Program-made: the position numbers and the translations under genes
Assembly: GCA_016708435.1 (NCBI GenBank)
Contig: JADJFV010000035.1
Location: 248,001-312,000 of the forward strand
Direction of reading: 5' to 3'
Length of the DNA stretch: 64,000 bases
DNA from: Leptospiraceae bacterium
Lineage (GTDB): Bacteria > Spirochaetota > Leptospiria > Leptospirales > Leptospiraceae
Shown: piece by piece, positions 1-8,497 of the stretch
How the letters are laid out: each line of letters begins with the position of its first letter
Numbering within the stretch: position 1 is the stretch's first letter
Notes under the pieces: model-generated
Told to the model about the DNA's origin: nothing
The model's database searches: none
Seen by the model: only the letters and a program-made list of their open reading frames with translations

Positions 1-200
1 AGTGCTTCTCGCTGACAGGATTTTCGCTCTTCTAAAATTGTTAGCTCGTCTTTGGTAAGAGGCACTTCCACAACAGCCTGAAAAAAATTACGCGAAATGA
101 AACCGGTGTAATCTGTGTTCTGTAGCGGCTTAGAACGATAATTCGGATCAGCCGGTTTGCACAAAGAAAATAAAAAGAAAAGAAAAAATACAAGTTTCAT
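1..200 (-). CDS. Lipoprotein, N-terminal part (runs off left edge)
   Basis: This minus-strand frame starts at the ATG at 198-200 and stays open to the window edge, giving 66 residues. It begins MKLVFFLFFLFSLCKPADP: one lysine, a hydrophobic stretch and a spirochaete-type lipobox ending LSLC, so a lipidated exported protein is likely. The mature part (about from residue 14) is polar, and I do not recognise its family. The rest of the gene lies outside the window, so length and function cannot be judged. Confidence 0.6.
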   Translation of the reverse strand, partial: MKLVFFLFFLFSLCKPADPNYRSKPLQNTDYTGFISRNFFQAVVEVPLTKDELTILEERKSCQREA

Positions 201-274
201 ATTCTTGCATCATCAAATTTGTTTTGAGTAGGTCAAGTTTTAAATCAGAGCAGTTAAATTCGCACCTCATTGCA

Positions 275-350
275 GTTCATCTTGCAGTTTATGTTGCAGT
301 CCAAATATACTTACAAATTTTTGTGGGTAAAGATAAACTGCAAGATGAAC
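275..350. repeat. Inverted repeat of 16-bp arms in the left intergenic gap
   Basis: The arms at 275-290 and 335-350 are perfect reverse complements (GTTCATCTTGCAGTTT against its complement), separated by 44 nt. The core TTGCAGT is also repeated directly on both sides (about 270-300 and 335-368), which gives a permuted, nested arrangement. No gene is visible between 201 and about 617 apart from this structure and the dispersed repeat at 392-529. It could be a remnant of a small non-autonomous element. Confidence 0.5.
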
Positions 351-391
351 CGCAACATGGACTGCAAGTTGGTGTATCGGTTGTAAGAATT

Positions 392-529
392 TAACACGCT
401 TACGCTAAAGCGCACAAAGTAAAAAGCCACAAAGGGCACTAAGGACTTAGTGTTGGAAAAAGAAACTTTGTGAGCCTTGTGAAATCCTTTGTGTTCTTAG
501 TTTTAAAAAAAGTGGAATAAAAGATTCGG
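392..529. repeat. Dispersed ~138-bp direct repeat, copy 1
   Basis: This segment, from TAACACGCTTACGCTAAAGC to about GAATAAAAGATTCGG, recurs with few differences at 2071-2209 in the same orientation. It is rich in CACAAAG and CTTTGTG motifs that can pair. The two copies bracket the toxin-antitoxin remnant and the exported protein gene at 1147-2037. Confidence 0.75.
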
Positions 530-617
530 AGACAAGTTTCGGAAGTCATGGAGCGATAATTCTTTTAGTTTACAAAATAGTGTTATCCGATTACAATTGA
601 AAATTATGGAAACTACA

Positions 618-842
618 ATGTCTTTAAAACAAATATCTAAACAGGCACTTTCTTTAAATGGAATACAAAGAGCAAAGCTCGCAGAGATGTTAGTCATTAG
701 CCTTGATGTAAAAACATTATCTTCTATTGATAAATCTTGGATACAAATTGCATCAGATAGAAGAGAGGAGTTGACTTCTGGGAAAATAAAGAGTATAGAA
801 GGAAAGAAAGCTCTCGCTCAAGCTAGAAAGCGATTAAAATAA
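618..842 (+). CDS. Putative addiction-module antitoxin (PF09720-like)
   Basis: A small acidic/basic helical protein reading MSLKQISKQALSLNGIQRAK and then LAEMLVISLD. That is the usual layout of the 'putative addiction module component' antitoxins, whose N-terminus is an ALxL..xxRAxLAExLxxSL helix. I chose the ATG at 618 because a GGAA stretch lies about 7 nt upstream; ATG 606 and TTG 597 are in-frame alternatives. Its stop TAA overlaps the start of the ParE-like gene at 842 (TAATG), typical of coupled toxin-antitoxin pairs. The antitoxin should neutralise the toxin and repress the operon. The toxin carries a nonsense codon, so the pair may be decaying. Confidence 0.75.
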   Translation: MSLKQISKQALSLNGIQRAKLAEMLVISLDVKTLSSIDKSWIQIASDRREELTSGKIKSIEGKKALAQARKRLK

Positions 843-1150
843 TGAGATTTGAATTTCATCCTGAAGCTTTACAAGAATATGAGGAGGCAATAGATTATCA
901 TTTACAAATAAACAAAAAGCTTGCGAATCTATTTGTTAGCGAAGTAGAGAAAAAAATAAAACTAATTTTAGAAAGACCCAAATCATATCCAATTCTTAGA
1001 AAAGACGTTAGGCGATGTCTATTGAATATTTTTCCGTATTGAATTCTCTATTCATTGGAAGAACATAATCCTGATTCAACAATCTTAATTTTAGCAGTAA
1101 TGCATTGTAGTAGAAAACCAAGTTACTGGAAAAGTAGAACGAAAAAATGA
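842..1150 (+). pseudogene. ParE/RelE-type toxin with in-frame TGA
   Basis: The frame starts MRFEFHPEALQEYEEAIDYH, typical of ParE/RelE-superfamily plasmid stabilisation toxins, and runs to RRCLLNIFPY before a TGA at 1040-1042. The same frame then continues without interruption as ILYSLEEHNPDSTILILAVM and HCSRKPSYW to a TGA at 1148-1150. That tail is the normal C-terminal strand and the (H)xxRKPxYW ending of the family. A single base change, probably GGA to TGA (giving FPYG), explains the break, so the toxin is expected to lose its last third. The full reading would be about 102 residues, normal for the family. The 3' end overlaps the next start codon. Confidence 0.8.
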
Positions 1151-2037
1151 AAAAAATATTCTCAAGAAATAAATCAATTGCGCTCTTGCTATTTTTGTTT
1201 GGGTATAATAATTTATTTGCGGTTAGTGTGATGACAAGTGCTACCTGTCAAGCACAACAAAGATTGACTCGAGAAATAGAAACTGCTCGTGAACTAGACA
1301 TTTGTAAGAATAGAACTAGAACATTTGAAGAGCGGCTAAAGGATAAACATGCTTTCTTATATTTAAAAATGCCGGAGTTAGGCGATGAGTATTTAGATTA
1401 CGATATTGACTATAGCCCTGAAGGTAAATCAAGAAAAGAGCGAGCCTTACCAATTTATATTGAACTAACCGGCGGGGCAGTGCTATTAAACCCTCCGAAA
1501 GAAGATAGAGAAAAATATCAGGTAAGTTCTGAAATAAAGGAAAGAATAATTTCAGAGAATTCTAGCATCACAAGAAGAAATTGCACCTTTATGGCAATAG
1601 GGTCTGAGTATTTATTTCCAATTCCAGCGAGAGAGGGAATACTCAGTGTTAAACTCTATTTCGATTATACGAATGATGAGGCGAGATACTCGTATTTGAA
1701 GAAAAATCCATTTTATAAAAATAGAATTCCGGAGAAATACTTTGATCAATTTGTTCACAGAGGCTTACAGACCCCCGTTAATTTTGAATCTGGTAAAATT
1801 TATCAGTTAGAAATACTTATTGACCCGAACTCATCAATTCCTCGCGGATCTTATAACGCAACTGCCCATTCTCCTTTTGAATGGAAACAGGAAACAGTCC
1901 CCGGCTTCACAATCACCCTCAAAGAACTACCGCCTAATACCAAGTTTGCGTTCGATGGGAAGGATGATGTTGGGAAAACTTATGAGCAAGTGAAAAAGGA
2001 ATTTATTTTGTATGATAAGAGTGCAGAGGAAAAATAG
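1147..2037 (+). CDS. Exported protein of unknown function
   Basis: A 296-residue protein with a basic N-terminus (MKKIFSRNKS) and a hydrophobic segment about residues 11-26 ending LFAVS, which looks like a signal peptide. The mature part is mixed and mostly polar, with stretches such as IYIELTGGAVLLNPP and YQLEILIDPNSS that suggest beta structure. I do not recognise the family. Its ATG lies inside the last codons of the broken toxin reading frame, so it may have been co-transcribed with the toxin-antitoxin pair. Two direct repeats (392-529 and 2071-2209) enclose it together with that pair. Confidence 0.7.
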   Translation: MKKIFSRNKSIALLLFLFGYNNLFAVSVMTSATCQAQQRLTREIETARELDICKNRTRTFEERLKDKHAFLYLKMPELGDEYLDYDIDYSPEGKSRKERALPIYIELTGGAVLLNPPKEDREKYQVSSEIKERIISENSSITRRNCTFMAIGSEYLFPIPAREGILSVKLYFDYTNDEARYSYLKKNPFYKNRIPEKYFDQFVHRGLQTPVNFESGKIYQLEILIDPNSSIPRGSYNATAHSPFEWKQETVPGFTITLKELPPNTKFAFDGKDDVGKTYEQVKKEFILYDKSAEEK

Positions 2038-2070
2038 GTTTAGCCTGAGCTTGAAAATAGAAAAAGATTT

Positions 2071-2209
2071 TAACACGCTTACGCTAAAGCACACAAAGTA
2101 AAAATCCACAAAGGGCACTAAGAGCTTGGTGTAAGAAAAAGAAACTTTGTGAGCCTTGTGAAATCCTTTGTGTTCTTAGTGGTATAAAAAGTGGAATAAG
2201 ATATTCGGG
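2071..2209. repeat. Dispersed ~138-bp direct repeat, copy 2
   Basis: Second copy of the segment at 392-529, same orientation, starting TAACACGCTTACGCTAAAGC and ending near ATATTCGG. It follows the stop codon of the exported protein gene by about 35 nt. Confidence 0.75.
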
Positions 2210-2242
2210 TAATTTTGTATTAGCTGCTAAATGGAAAATCTT

Positions 2243-4243
2243 TTACTCCAATAACAATCTCTTTTTATTCTCATCGAATTGTTCTTTGGATTTATTTCGG
2301 ATGGTTTTAAATGCATCGCCAGCGCTTTCGGATAATACAGAGCCTATCATGGCACCTACAGGACCACCGACTGTCATGCCTGCATAGACACTGGCTAACC
2401 ATACTTTGTCGATACTCAGTGGAACGTAACTTGATTTAGAATAGACGAGTGGAATTTTTATACCTGCTCCGGCGATGCGTGTGGATACTGCTAAGTTGAC
2501 TCGAATGTCTTCTGTTGGATTTTCTAAGCCAATATCAGCTGTTCCTTTTGTATTAAATACAAAGCCTTGCATATCTAAGTTTTTTACTTTGAATCTTTGG
2601 TTCTTTAGAGCGAAGTCAATGTCGATCGAATTAAACTTGGAAATGTTTGAGTTTAATTTGTCGTCTGTTGGAATGATTTTATTTAAGAATCGAATTGGGT
2701 AAAGAATATCAGCTTGTTCGAGTAGCACTCCTTCTTTCATTTGACTGTAACCGCTAAGGGTTAGATTTTTTAGGAAGTCTTTTTCGCCGTATTTATTGTC
2801 TGTTTGGAGTTTTACGTAGGTAGATAGAGTTCCTTCGGCAAATTTCTTTTTTAGGATTTGCTTTGTTATTTTTTCTAAGTTTACTCCTTCGATTTCTAGA
2901 TAGGCACTTGTCGAGACTCCATCTCTTAAATCTGCTTCCCCGGATAATAGCAAATTGCCTTCTGCTAGCTTTCTAAGCCCTAGATTGTAATTGAGAGAAG
3001 TATTCTTTAAAATTGTATTTGCATAGAAATTATATACGTCAATATTTTCATAGCTGATATGATTTGCTGTATACTTTAAGTCAATGAATGCTTCTAGGTT
3101 CTTTTGCTCGGATTGTTTTTGTTCTGATTTTGGCTGTTCGGTTTTAGTTTCTGGATTGGAAAGAGAATTTACTAATTCTAAAATCGGCGTGATGTGAACA
3201 AACGAAGAGTTTGCGCTTGCACGAATATTAGGACGATAAGTAAAATCCAAATCAGAATCAAGCTTTAAATCGAGTAGAGTCGGAAGAGTTAATCGTAAAT
3301 CTTTCGTTTTTACTTTTTTAGAAAGTAGGGGATAGTCTATATTACCTGCTAAACTAATCGGAGCAATTCGTTTTAAAAGGTTTTCTTTTGTTTTATACAA
3401 AATTGAATTTATTTTTAAATCTAGATTGTTTACTAAAAGCATTTGCTCTTTTTCTTTTTTTGTTTTGGCTTTTAGATTTAGATTTGAACCTACCACGCTT
3501 AGCGAAGGAATACTCTTTAGATAATGAGCGTATTCTTGCAATGGCAGGTTACTTAGAATTAGCTCCGCATCGAAGAATAAAGATTCTAAGTCTAGCTTAT
3601 CTGGAGAAATCCCTGCATTGCCTGTGAGGATAATATTCGTTTTCCCATAATCTACATTGAGCGAAATTGTAGCTTCTTGAAAAGATTCGTAGCTTAGTTT
3701 GATTTCTTTAGCAATTGGTTCATGGAGAATTTCTCTAGAGAAAGTTTTTACTTTTACTTCTACATTTTCTAGTAGAATCTGTTTTACTCTTAGGCGTGTA
3801 TTTAATAAATCAATGATTTCTTTTGGATCAGTTTCTGTTTCTTCTTTTACTTCCTCTTTTGTTTTGGGAAATGAATTGAGCAAAGCAGCTATATCGATAT
3901 ACCCATTTTTAAAAGAGAGATCGTCTACTTGTAATTTGCCGCCAGCAAATAAGGGAAGAAAAAATACAGCTAGATTTGCTTCTTGTAATTTTAAAATTTG
4001 TATTTCTTCTTTTTTTGTTTTTAGCTCTACTTCCTGTAGACCAAGTCGTAAATCTGGATAAACAGAAAGGTTTAATTGATTTAAGCTTAATTTATAATCA
4101 GAATAGTTTTCTACATTCTGCGTTATTAAGTCTTTGTAAAAATTCTTATCAAACAAAAGAGGAACATAGAGAACGAGTGGTAACGCAAGAAACAAAAGAA
4201 ATAAGATTGCAAAGAATTTTAATAGTTTTTTAATAAACTTCAT
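2243..4243 (-). CDS. AsmA family envelope protein
   Basis: A 666-residue protein with one N-terminal membrane segment (about residues 7-29, KFFAILFLLFLALPLVLYVP). A long region of short beta-strand-like repeats follows (for example LSLNQLNLSVYPDLRLGLQEVEL). The C-terminal block reads GTADIGLENPTEDIRVNLAV and then a glycine-rich helix VGGPVGAMIGSVLSES. This is the layout of AsmA/AsmA-like proteins, which are anchored in the inner membrane and extend into the periplasm. The family is implicated in outer-membrane assembly and phospholipid transport between membranes. It is a single gene, divergent from the FGE-like lipoprotein across a 232-bp gap that holds a hairpin repeat. Confidence 0.8.
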   Translation of the reverse strand: MKFIKKLLKFFAILFLLFLALPLVLYVPLLFDKNFYKDLITQNVENYSDYKLSLNQLNLSVYPDLRLGLQEVELKTKKEEIQILKLQEANLAVFFLPLFAGGKLQVDDLSFKNGYIDIAALLNSFPKTKEEVKEETETDPKEIIDLLNTRLRVKQILLENVEVKVKTFSREILHEPIAKEIKLSYESFQEATISLNVDYGKTNIILTGNAGISPDKLDLESLFFDAELILSNLPLQEYAHYLKSIPSLSVVGSNLNLKAKTKKEKEQMLLVNNLDLKINSILYKTKENLLKRIAPISLAGNIDYPLLSKKVKTKDLRLTLPTLLDLKLDSDLDFTYRPNIRASANSSFVHITPILELVNSLSNPETKTEQPKSEQKQSEQKNLEAFIDLKYTANHISYENIDVYNFYANTILKNTSLNYNLGLRKLAEGNLLLSGEADLRDGVSTSAYLEIEGVNLEKITKQILKKKFAEGTLSTYVKLQTDNKYGEKDFLKNLTLSGYSQMKEGVLLEQADILYPIRFLNKIIPTDDKLNSNISKFNSIDIDFALKNQRFKVKNLDMQGFVFNTKGTADIGLENPTEDIRVNLAVSTRIAGAGIKIPLVYSKSSYVPLSIDKVWLASVYAGMTVGGPVGAMIGSVLSESAGDAFKTIRNKSKEQFDENKKRLLLE

Positions 4244-4274
4244 TGTTGTTAGTACCTAGTGGAAGGCTTGCTAT

Positions 4275-4420
4275 CTAATGCTGTAAACTTAAGATTTTTT
4301 AACCACGAAGGACACGAAGATCACGAAGGGATTTTGTAATGAGATCCTGTCTTTTCTTCGCGTTCTTCGTGCCCTTCATGGTTAATTCTTTTTTTCTTTT
4401 CCTTAAGTCAACAGCATTAG
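4275..4420. repeat. Long imperfect hairpin with CACGAAG core
   Basis: The outer arms at 4275-4293 and 4402-4420 (CTAATGCTGT and its complement CAGCATTAG) match at about 17 of 19 positions. Inside, ACCACGAAGGACACGAAGA near 4302 pairs with TCTTCGTGCCCTTCATGGT near 4364-4382. A related copy of the inner part lies at 22746-22832. It sits between the divergent AsmA and FGE-like genes and so occupies both promoter regions. Confidence 0.7.
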
Positions 4421-4475
4421 GCATTCGCTACTACAGGCTAATGCATATAAAATTAAAGTTATAAGGAATATCAAA

Positions 4476-5342
4476 TTGTTTTTATTTAAAAATATAGTGC
4501 ATTTATTAATTATAACAGTTTTATTTTCCTGCCAGTTAGCTTCTAGATTGAAAAATCTAAATCAAAAAACTTTGCCTTCTATCAAAAATTCTATTTCGAT
4601 GGAACTGGTTGAAATTCCAGAAGGAGAATTTCAAATGGGTTGTAGCAATGCGGATTCTAGCTGTGATGAAGATGAGACACCAGCTAGAAAAGTTTCCATT
4701 GATAAACTTTTTTTTATGGGCAAATACGAGGTAACCAAAGGTGAGTTTTCAAAATTCATTTTTGATACTGGCTATAAGACAGATGCGGAAACTCTTGGTT
4801 TTGCGAACTCCTGGAAGAGTTGTCATGGAATGAAACAAAAAGAAGATCATCCTGTAATTTGTGTAAGTTGGAACGATGCAAAAGAATTTACAAATTGGCT
4901 AAGCACAAAAGAAAAAAAGAAATACAGGCTACCTACAGAGGCAGAATGGGAGTATGCGGCGAGGGCTTCGATTGCTCTTTCTGTATCGACTAATCTAGTC
5001 GATACTCGATACTATTGGGGAATTGATATGAACGATAATTATGTATGGTATAATAAAAATTCAAATAAATCCACACACCCTGTAGGAACAAAAAAGCCAA
5101 ACGGGAACGGACTCTATGATATGGCGGGTAACGCTTCTGAATGGTGTGAAGACGATTACGATCCAGACTATTTTAAGAAAAAAGAAGTGAATTCATCAAA
5201 AAAAAAAGAGGAAAATAATAAAGTCCTGCGGGGTGGAAGTTGGTTTGATTCTTATTTAATGCTGAGAGTATCTGCTAGAGTTTTTGCTCCCAAGGATGCG
5301 AGAGAAAACTATTACGGCTTTCGGGTCGTAATGGAAAAATGA
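4476..5342 (+). CDS. FGE/SUMF1-fold lipoprotein
   Basis: The start is a TTG with AAGGA about 8 nt upstream. Residues 1-19 form a signal peptide ending VLFSC, so the protein is probably lipidated. From about residue 41 it carries the formylglycine-generating-enzyme fold (PF03781): MELVEIPEGEFQMG, PVICVSWNDAKEFTNWL, YRLPTEAEWEYAAR, GNASEWCEDD, VLRGGSWFD and YGFRVVMEK. True sulfatase-activating FGEs have cysteines just after the RGGS motif. Here the segment reads RGGSWFDSYLMLRVSAR with none, so sulfatase activation is unlikely. Proteins of this type are often non-catalytic binding or structural proteins. It stands alone, followed 41 bp later by the DUF3293 gene. Confidence 0.85.
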   Translation: MFLFKNIVHLLIITVLFSCQLASRLKNLNQKTLPSIKNSISMELVEIPEGEFQMGCSNADSSCDEDETPARKVSIDKLFFMGKYEVTKGEFSKFIFDTGYKTDAETLGFANSWKSCHGMKQKEDHPVICVSWNDAKEFTNWLSTKEKKKYRLPTEAEWEYAARASIALSVSTNLVDTRYYWGIDMNDNYVWYNKNSNKSTHPVGTKKPNGNGLYDMAGNASEWCEDDYDPDYFKKKEVNSSKKKEENNKVLRGGSWFDSYLMLRVSARVFAPKDARENYYGFRVVMEK

Positions 5343-5383
5343 ACTCTGAATTTTCATATATTTATTTTGAAAACAAAAACTAA

Positions 5384-5806
5384 ATGACTCTCAAAATTTC
5401 ACAGGAATTGCAAACCGTGTATGAGCAAACGAATTATCGAGTAATCCTAGAACATAAAGAAATTTTACTGCGTGTTGGAGTGATTTCAGAAGAAATGAAT
5501 TTACTTTTAGAAGAGTCAGAAAAAGAAACCTATGTATTCGTCACAGCGGCTAATCCATATTCCGTGCTAAAGTCCGAAGAGGAAAATGTAAGATTAACCC
5601 AGAAACTAGAAGATAAAATCAAAGAGAAAGAGTATTTTTATATCAAAGGAATCGGAGAGTCACCTGACGGCAATTGGAAAGAAGAATCCTTTTGTATCTT
5701 GGGAATTGATTTAGAAGAAGCCAAACTTTTATCAAAAGAATTTTCCCAGAATGCATTTTTATTTGGCAAAAAAAATACTGTAACTGAACTTATTTGGACT
5801 GTTTAA
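5384..5806 (+). CDS. DUF3293 family protein
   Basis: A 140-residue soluble protein. The pattern VFVTAANPYS about residue 50, then a run of charged helix (EENVRLTQKLEDKIKEK), YIKGIGESPDGNWKEESFCI and FGKKNTVTELIW, matches the DUF3293 family as I know it. No catalytic function is established for the family. There is no clear ribosome-binding site. The last 17 nt overlap the end of the convergent SET-domain gene. Confidence 0.7.
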   Translation: MTLKISQELQTVYEQTNYRVILEHKEILLRVGVISEEMNLLLEESEKETYVFVTAANPYSVLKSEEENVRLTQKLEDKIKEKEYFYIKGIGESPDGNWKEESFCILGIDLEEAKLLSKEFSQNAFLFGKKNTVTELIWTV

Positions 5807-6311
5807 AAAACTTTTGAATCTCTTTGTCTTTCATAAATTCATAATCATAGTCGGGACCGTAGTCTACATAAAGCTCCTCACCGGCCTCTATTACGCGTAA
5901 CGTTTTTATAAGAGCATAAGGAGGATCACATATCTTTTCAAATTTTACATTTTGGAATTTTACTGGAGCATAATTCATTCTAGTAAATACATTGCCTTCC
6001 TGCCTGCCATCAGCGCCTACATAGTTTTCGAGATAAGGCTTCGCACAGTCTTTAAACCACATTACATATTGCCATTGGTCTTTGTCTACTAACGCATTGT
6101 ATTCCTCCTCTGTAATCAATTTACCCTTATACGATCCAAGAACAATTCCAGCCTCTAATCTCTGAGAGGTAAATACCCCTTTGCCTGACTTTGGAATCAG
6201 GGAGGTTTTAATCTCAAGAGAGGATTCTAGGTTTGGAATCTCTTTTTGTTTAGGAAAAGACGCACAAAATAAAAGGGGAGTGATTAAAAGAAGTAAGATT
6301 GTTTTTTTCAT
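5790..6311 (-). CDS. SET-domain protein with lipoprotein signal
   Basis: I chose the ATG at 6311 because it gives a clean signal peptide, MKKTILLLLITPLLFCASF, with a lipobox ending LLFC. An upstream in-frame ATG at 6350 would add 13 residues. The mature part is a SET domain: SGKGVFTSQRLEAG, VLGSYKGKLITEEEY, FTRMNYAP (the position of the usual NHS motif) and VIEAGEELYVDYGPDYDYEF. SET domains normally transfer methyl groups from S-adenosylmethionine to protein lysines inside the cell. A secreted, probably lipid-anchored version is unexpected because SAM is cytoplasmic. Either the domain is repurposed or the N-terminus is a membrane anchor facing inward. Confidence 0.8.
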   Translation of the reverse strand: MKKTILLLLITPLLFCASFPKQKEIPNLESSLEIKTSLIPKSGKGVFTSQRLEAGIVLGSYKGKLITEEEYNALVDKDQWQYVMWFKDCAKPYLENYVGADGRQEGNVFTRMNYAPVKFQNVKFEKICDPPYALIKTLRVIEAGEELYVDYGPDYDYEFMKDKEIQKFFKQSK

Positions 6312-6605
6312 TGACTTATCCAATTGAAATTCCAATCTTTTGGGAATCATAAATTTGAAAACAAAAGAAGTTTTTTAAGTTAATAAATACCAAAATGAGA
6401 TTAAAAAAAGACCTATTGGTTTTTCGAAGTTCATCTTGTAAATCTTCATAATCCTGTCAATAAGATATTTTTGGTTTAACCAGTTCTTTGGATAATCGAT
6501 ATTATCCGTTTCATATACTTTGATTTCTAGGATAAGAATAAAATCAGATTGATTTACTAGAATTATTATAAATTCTGGATATAGAAGTAGCGAGGAATAA
6601 AAATC

Positions 6606-6875
6606 ATGATATTTGAACTGATACTTAAATTTTTTGGAATAGAAAATCATCAAGTCGGTGGAACAATCGAGACATTTCATACGATTCCAGAGATCATTGC
6701 TTTCTTTCAAAGAATATATCCAGAGGCAAACGTTGAGAAAACGCCCGAGGATTCAGAAGAGCTAGGAATTTATATCAAAAGAAAAGATGTAAATCGGATT
6801 TTTATACCGATTCGAGAGAGTCAAAAGAGTGGCTATTTCTTAATAGAAGTTCCCAGTGAATCGAGTTTGAGTTAG
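6606..6875 (+). CDS. Small hypothetical protein
   Basis: An 89-residue protein with a hydrophobic first 10 residues (MIFELILKFFGI) and then a mixed alpha/beta pattern (IPEIIAFFQRIYPEANVE, RKDVNRIFIPIRE, SGYFLIEVPSE). AGGAA lies a few bases upstream of the ATG. It precedes the hemerythrin-PAS-GGDEF gene by 24 nt on the same strand, so the two may share a transcript. No family is recognised. Confidence 0.6.
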   Translation: MIFELILKFFGIENHQVGGTIETFHTIPEIIAFFQRIYPEANVEKTPEDSEELGIYIKRKDVNRIFIPIRESQKSGYFLIEVPSESSLS

Positions 6876-6899
6876 ATTAGCTCTTACACGGAAATCGCA

Positions 6900-8381
6900 A
6901 TGGATAAAAAGGATGAATTGCAAATTAAGATGGTAGAAGTTTTTCCTTGGAATACTAATTTTGAAACTGGTATTTCTAAAATAGATGAACAGCACAAACG
7001 TCTTGTTGAATTGCTAAATATGTTAGCAGGACATTTGGCATTCAGATCCGATACAATCGCTCTCAATTCAATTTTTGTTGAGCTAACAGAATATGCTCTC
7101 TATCATTTTCAATACGAAGAAGATATCTGGGAAAAATATCTCGGAGAGGATACTTTAAATTATGCGCACAAGCAAGAGCACTCTGACTTTGTAAATGATA
7201 TTCTAAAACTCAAAGCAGAAGAAGGTTGGAAACCAATAGATGATATTTTAGAAGATGTCCTTTCTTTTCTAACTCATTGGTTAGCGTTTCATATTTTGCA
7301 AAGTGATAAGCGTATGTCAAAAGTTGCCTTAGCAGTAAAATCCGGGTTGACCCTAGAAGAATCTAAGAAAACGGCAGACGAAGAAATGAGTGGAGTATTA
7401 AAAGTGCTCATTGAAACTATTCTTTCTATGTATGATAGTCTTTCTAGTCGCACACTCGAATTATTACGAGAAGTCACTGAGCGTCAAAAAGCAGAGGCTA
7501 AGCTTCGTTTGGCGGCAAACGTATTCGACAATACCTTAGATGCAATCTGTATCACCGATTCAGATTTTAAAATCATGGAAGCCAATCCTTCTTTTTGTCA
7601 GGTAACAGAATTTGCCTTTGTCGATGTGATTGGAAGAGACTTGAGTGATATAAAGTCTGGCTTGCAGGAAAAAGAACAAATTGAAGGCTTCTGGAGTATG
7701 CTAAATGAGTCCGGTCATTGGAGTGGAATTATTAGCAATCGCCGTAAGACAGGTGAAGTAGAAGCAGAATGGCTTACACTATCGGTAGTGAAAAATGAAT
7801 CAGCAGCTATTAGCAATTATGTGGCAGTGTTTTCGAACGTCAGCCATTTGATTCAACAACAAACTGTGCTTGAAAAAATCGCACATCACGATGCGTTAAC
7901 CGGTCTACCGAATCGATTATTACTCAAAGATAGATTGAGTCTGGCTGTCGCTCATTCCGAAAGAACAAAGACTTCACTTGCAATCTGCTATATTGACTTA
8001 GATGGATTTAAACCAGTGAATGATAAGTTTGGTCATGCGGTAGGCGATATAGTCCTAAAAGAAATAGCAAATCGTTTTCGTAAAATTGTGCGTAGCCAGG
8101 ATACTGTGGCTAGACTCGGTGGAGATGAATTTGTAATTTTAATCGGAGACTTAAAGAATACACAGGATTACAAAAGAGTTTTAGGAAAAGTATTGGAAGA
8201 TGCAAGTAAACCAGTCGGCTTTGGGCAAAATCAATCAGTAAATGTAAGCGCAAGTATTGGAGTTACCGTATTTCCAGACGATGCGAGTGTTGCAGATACA
8301 TTGCTACATCATGCAGACCAAGCTATGTATGAGGCAAAACGATTGGGAAAAGGTCGTTTTTGCTTGTATCAACTCAAGTAA
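6900..8381 (+). CDS. Hemerythrin-PAS-GGDEF diguanylate cyclase
   Basis: This 493-residue protein has three domains. Residues about 15-145 are a bacteriohemerythrin: W17NTNFETG, DEQH32, ALYHFQYEED, HKQEH and HWLAFH..SDKRM, which supply the di-iron ligands. Residues about 200-310 are a PAS domain. Residues about 325-493 are a GGDEF domain with intact ARLGGDEF near residue 404. An RxxD inhibitory site (RSQD) lies five residues before the signature, so product inhibition by cyclic di-GMP is expected. No membrane segment is visible, so it should act in the cytoplasm, coupling oxygen, NO or iron status to cyclic di-GMP synthesis. Confidence 0.9.
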   Translation: MDKKDELQIKMVEVFPWNTNFETGISKIDEQHKRLVELLNMLAGHLAFRSDTIALNSIFVELTEYALYHFQYEEDIWEKYLGEDTLNYAHKQEHSDFVNDILKLKAEEGWKPIDDILEDVLSFLTHWLAFHILQSDKRMSKVALAVKSGLTLEESKKTADEEMSGVLKVLIETILSMYDSLSSRTLELLREVTERQKAEAKLRLAANVFDNTLDAICITDSDFKIMEANPSFCQVTEFAFVDVIGRDLSDIKSGLQEKEQIEGFWSMLNESGHWSGIISNRRKTGEVEAEWLTLSVVKNESAAISNYVAVFSNVSHLIQQQTVLEKIAHHDALTGLPNRLLLKDRLSLAVAHSERTKTSLAICYIDLDGFKPVNDKFGHAVGDIVLKEIANRFRKIVRSQDTVARLGGDEFVILIGDLKNTQDYKRVLGKVLEDASKPVGFGQNQSVNVSASIGVTVFPDDASVADTLLHHADQAMYEAKRLGKGRFCLYQLK

Positions 8382-8497
8382 TTGGCTTTGAATTGCCCAA
8401 AAATTGAATTTACTCCATAGTCCCTTTTACAGCCATAGTATAAGAATAGAAATTTTAAAAAATACGCCCATAGGATTTCAGGGCAAGAGGTAGATTT

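Noticed and set aside
6375..6710. Minus-strand frame of 111 residues
   Set aside because: Its 5' third overlaps the better-supported plus-strand gene at 6606-6875, which has a ribosome-binding site, and the rest is low-complexity Ile/Leu/Phe-rich sequence with no recognisable pattern.
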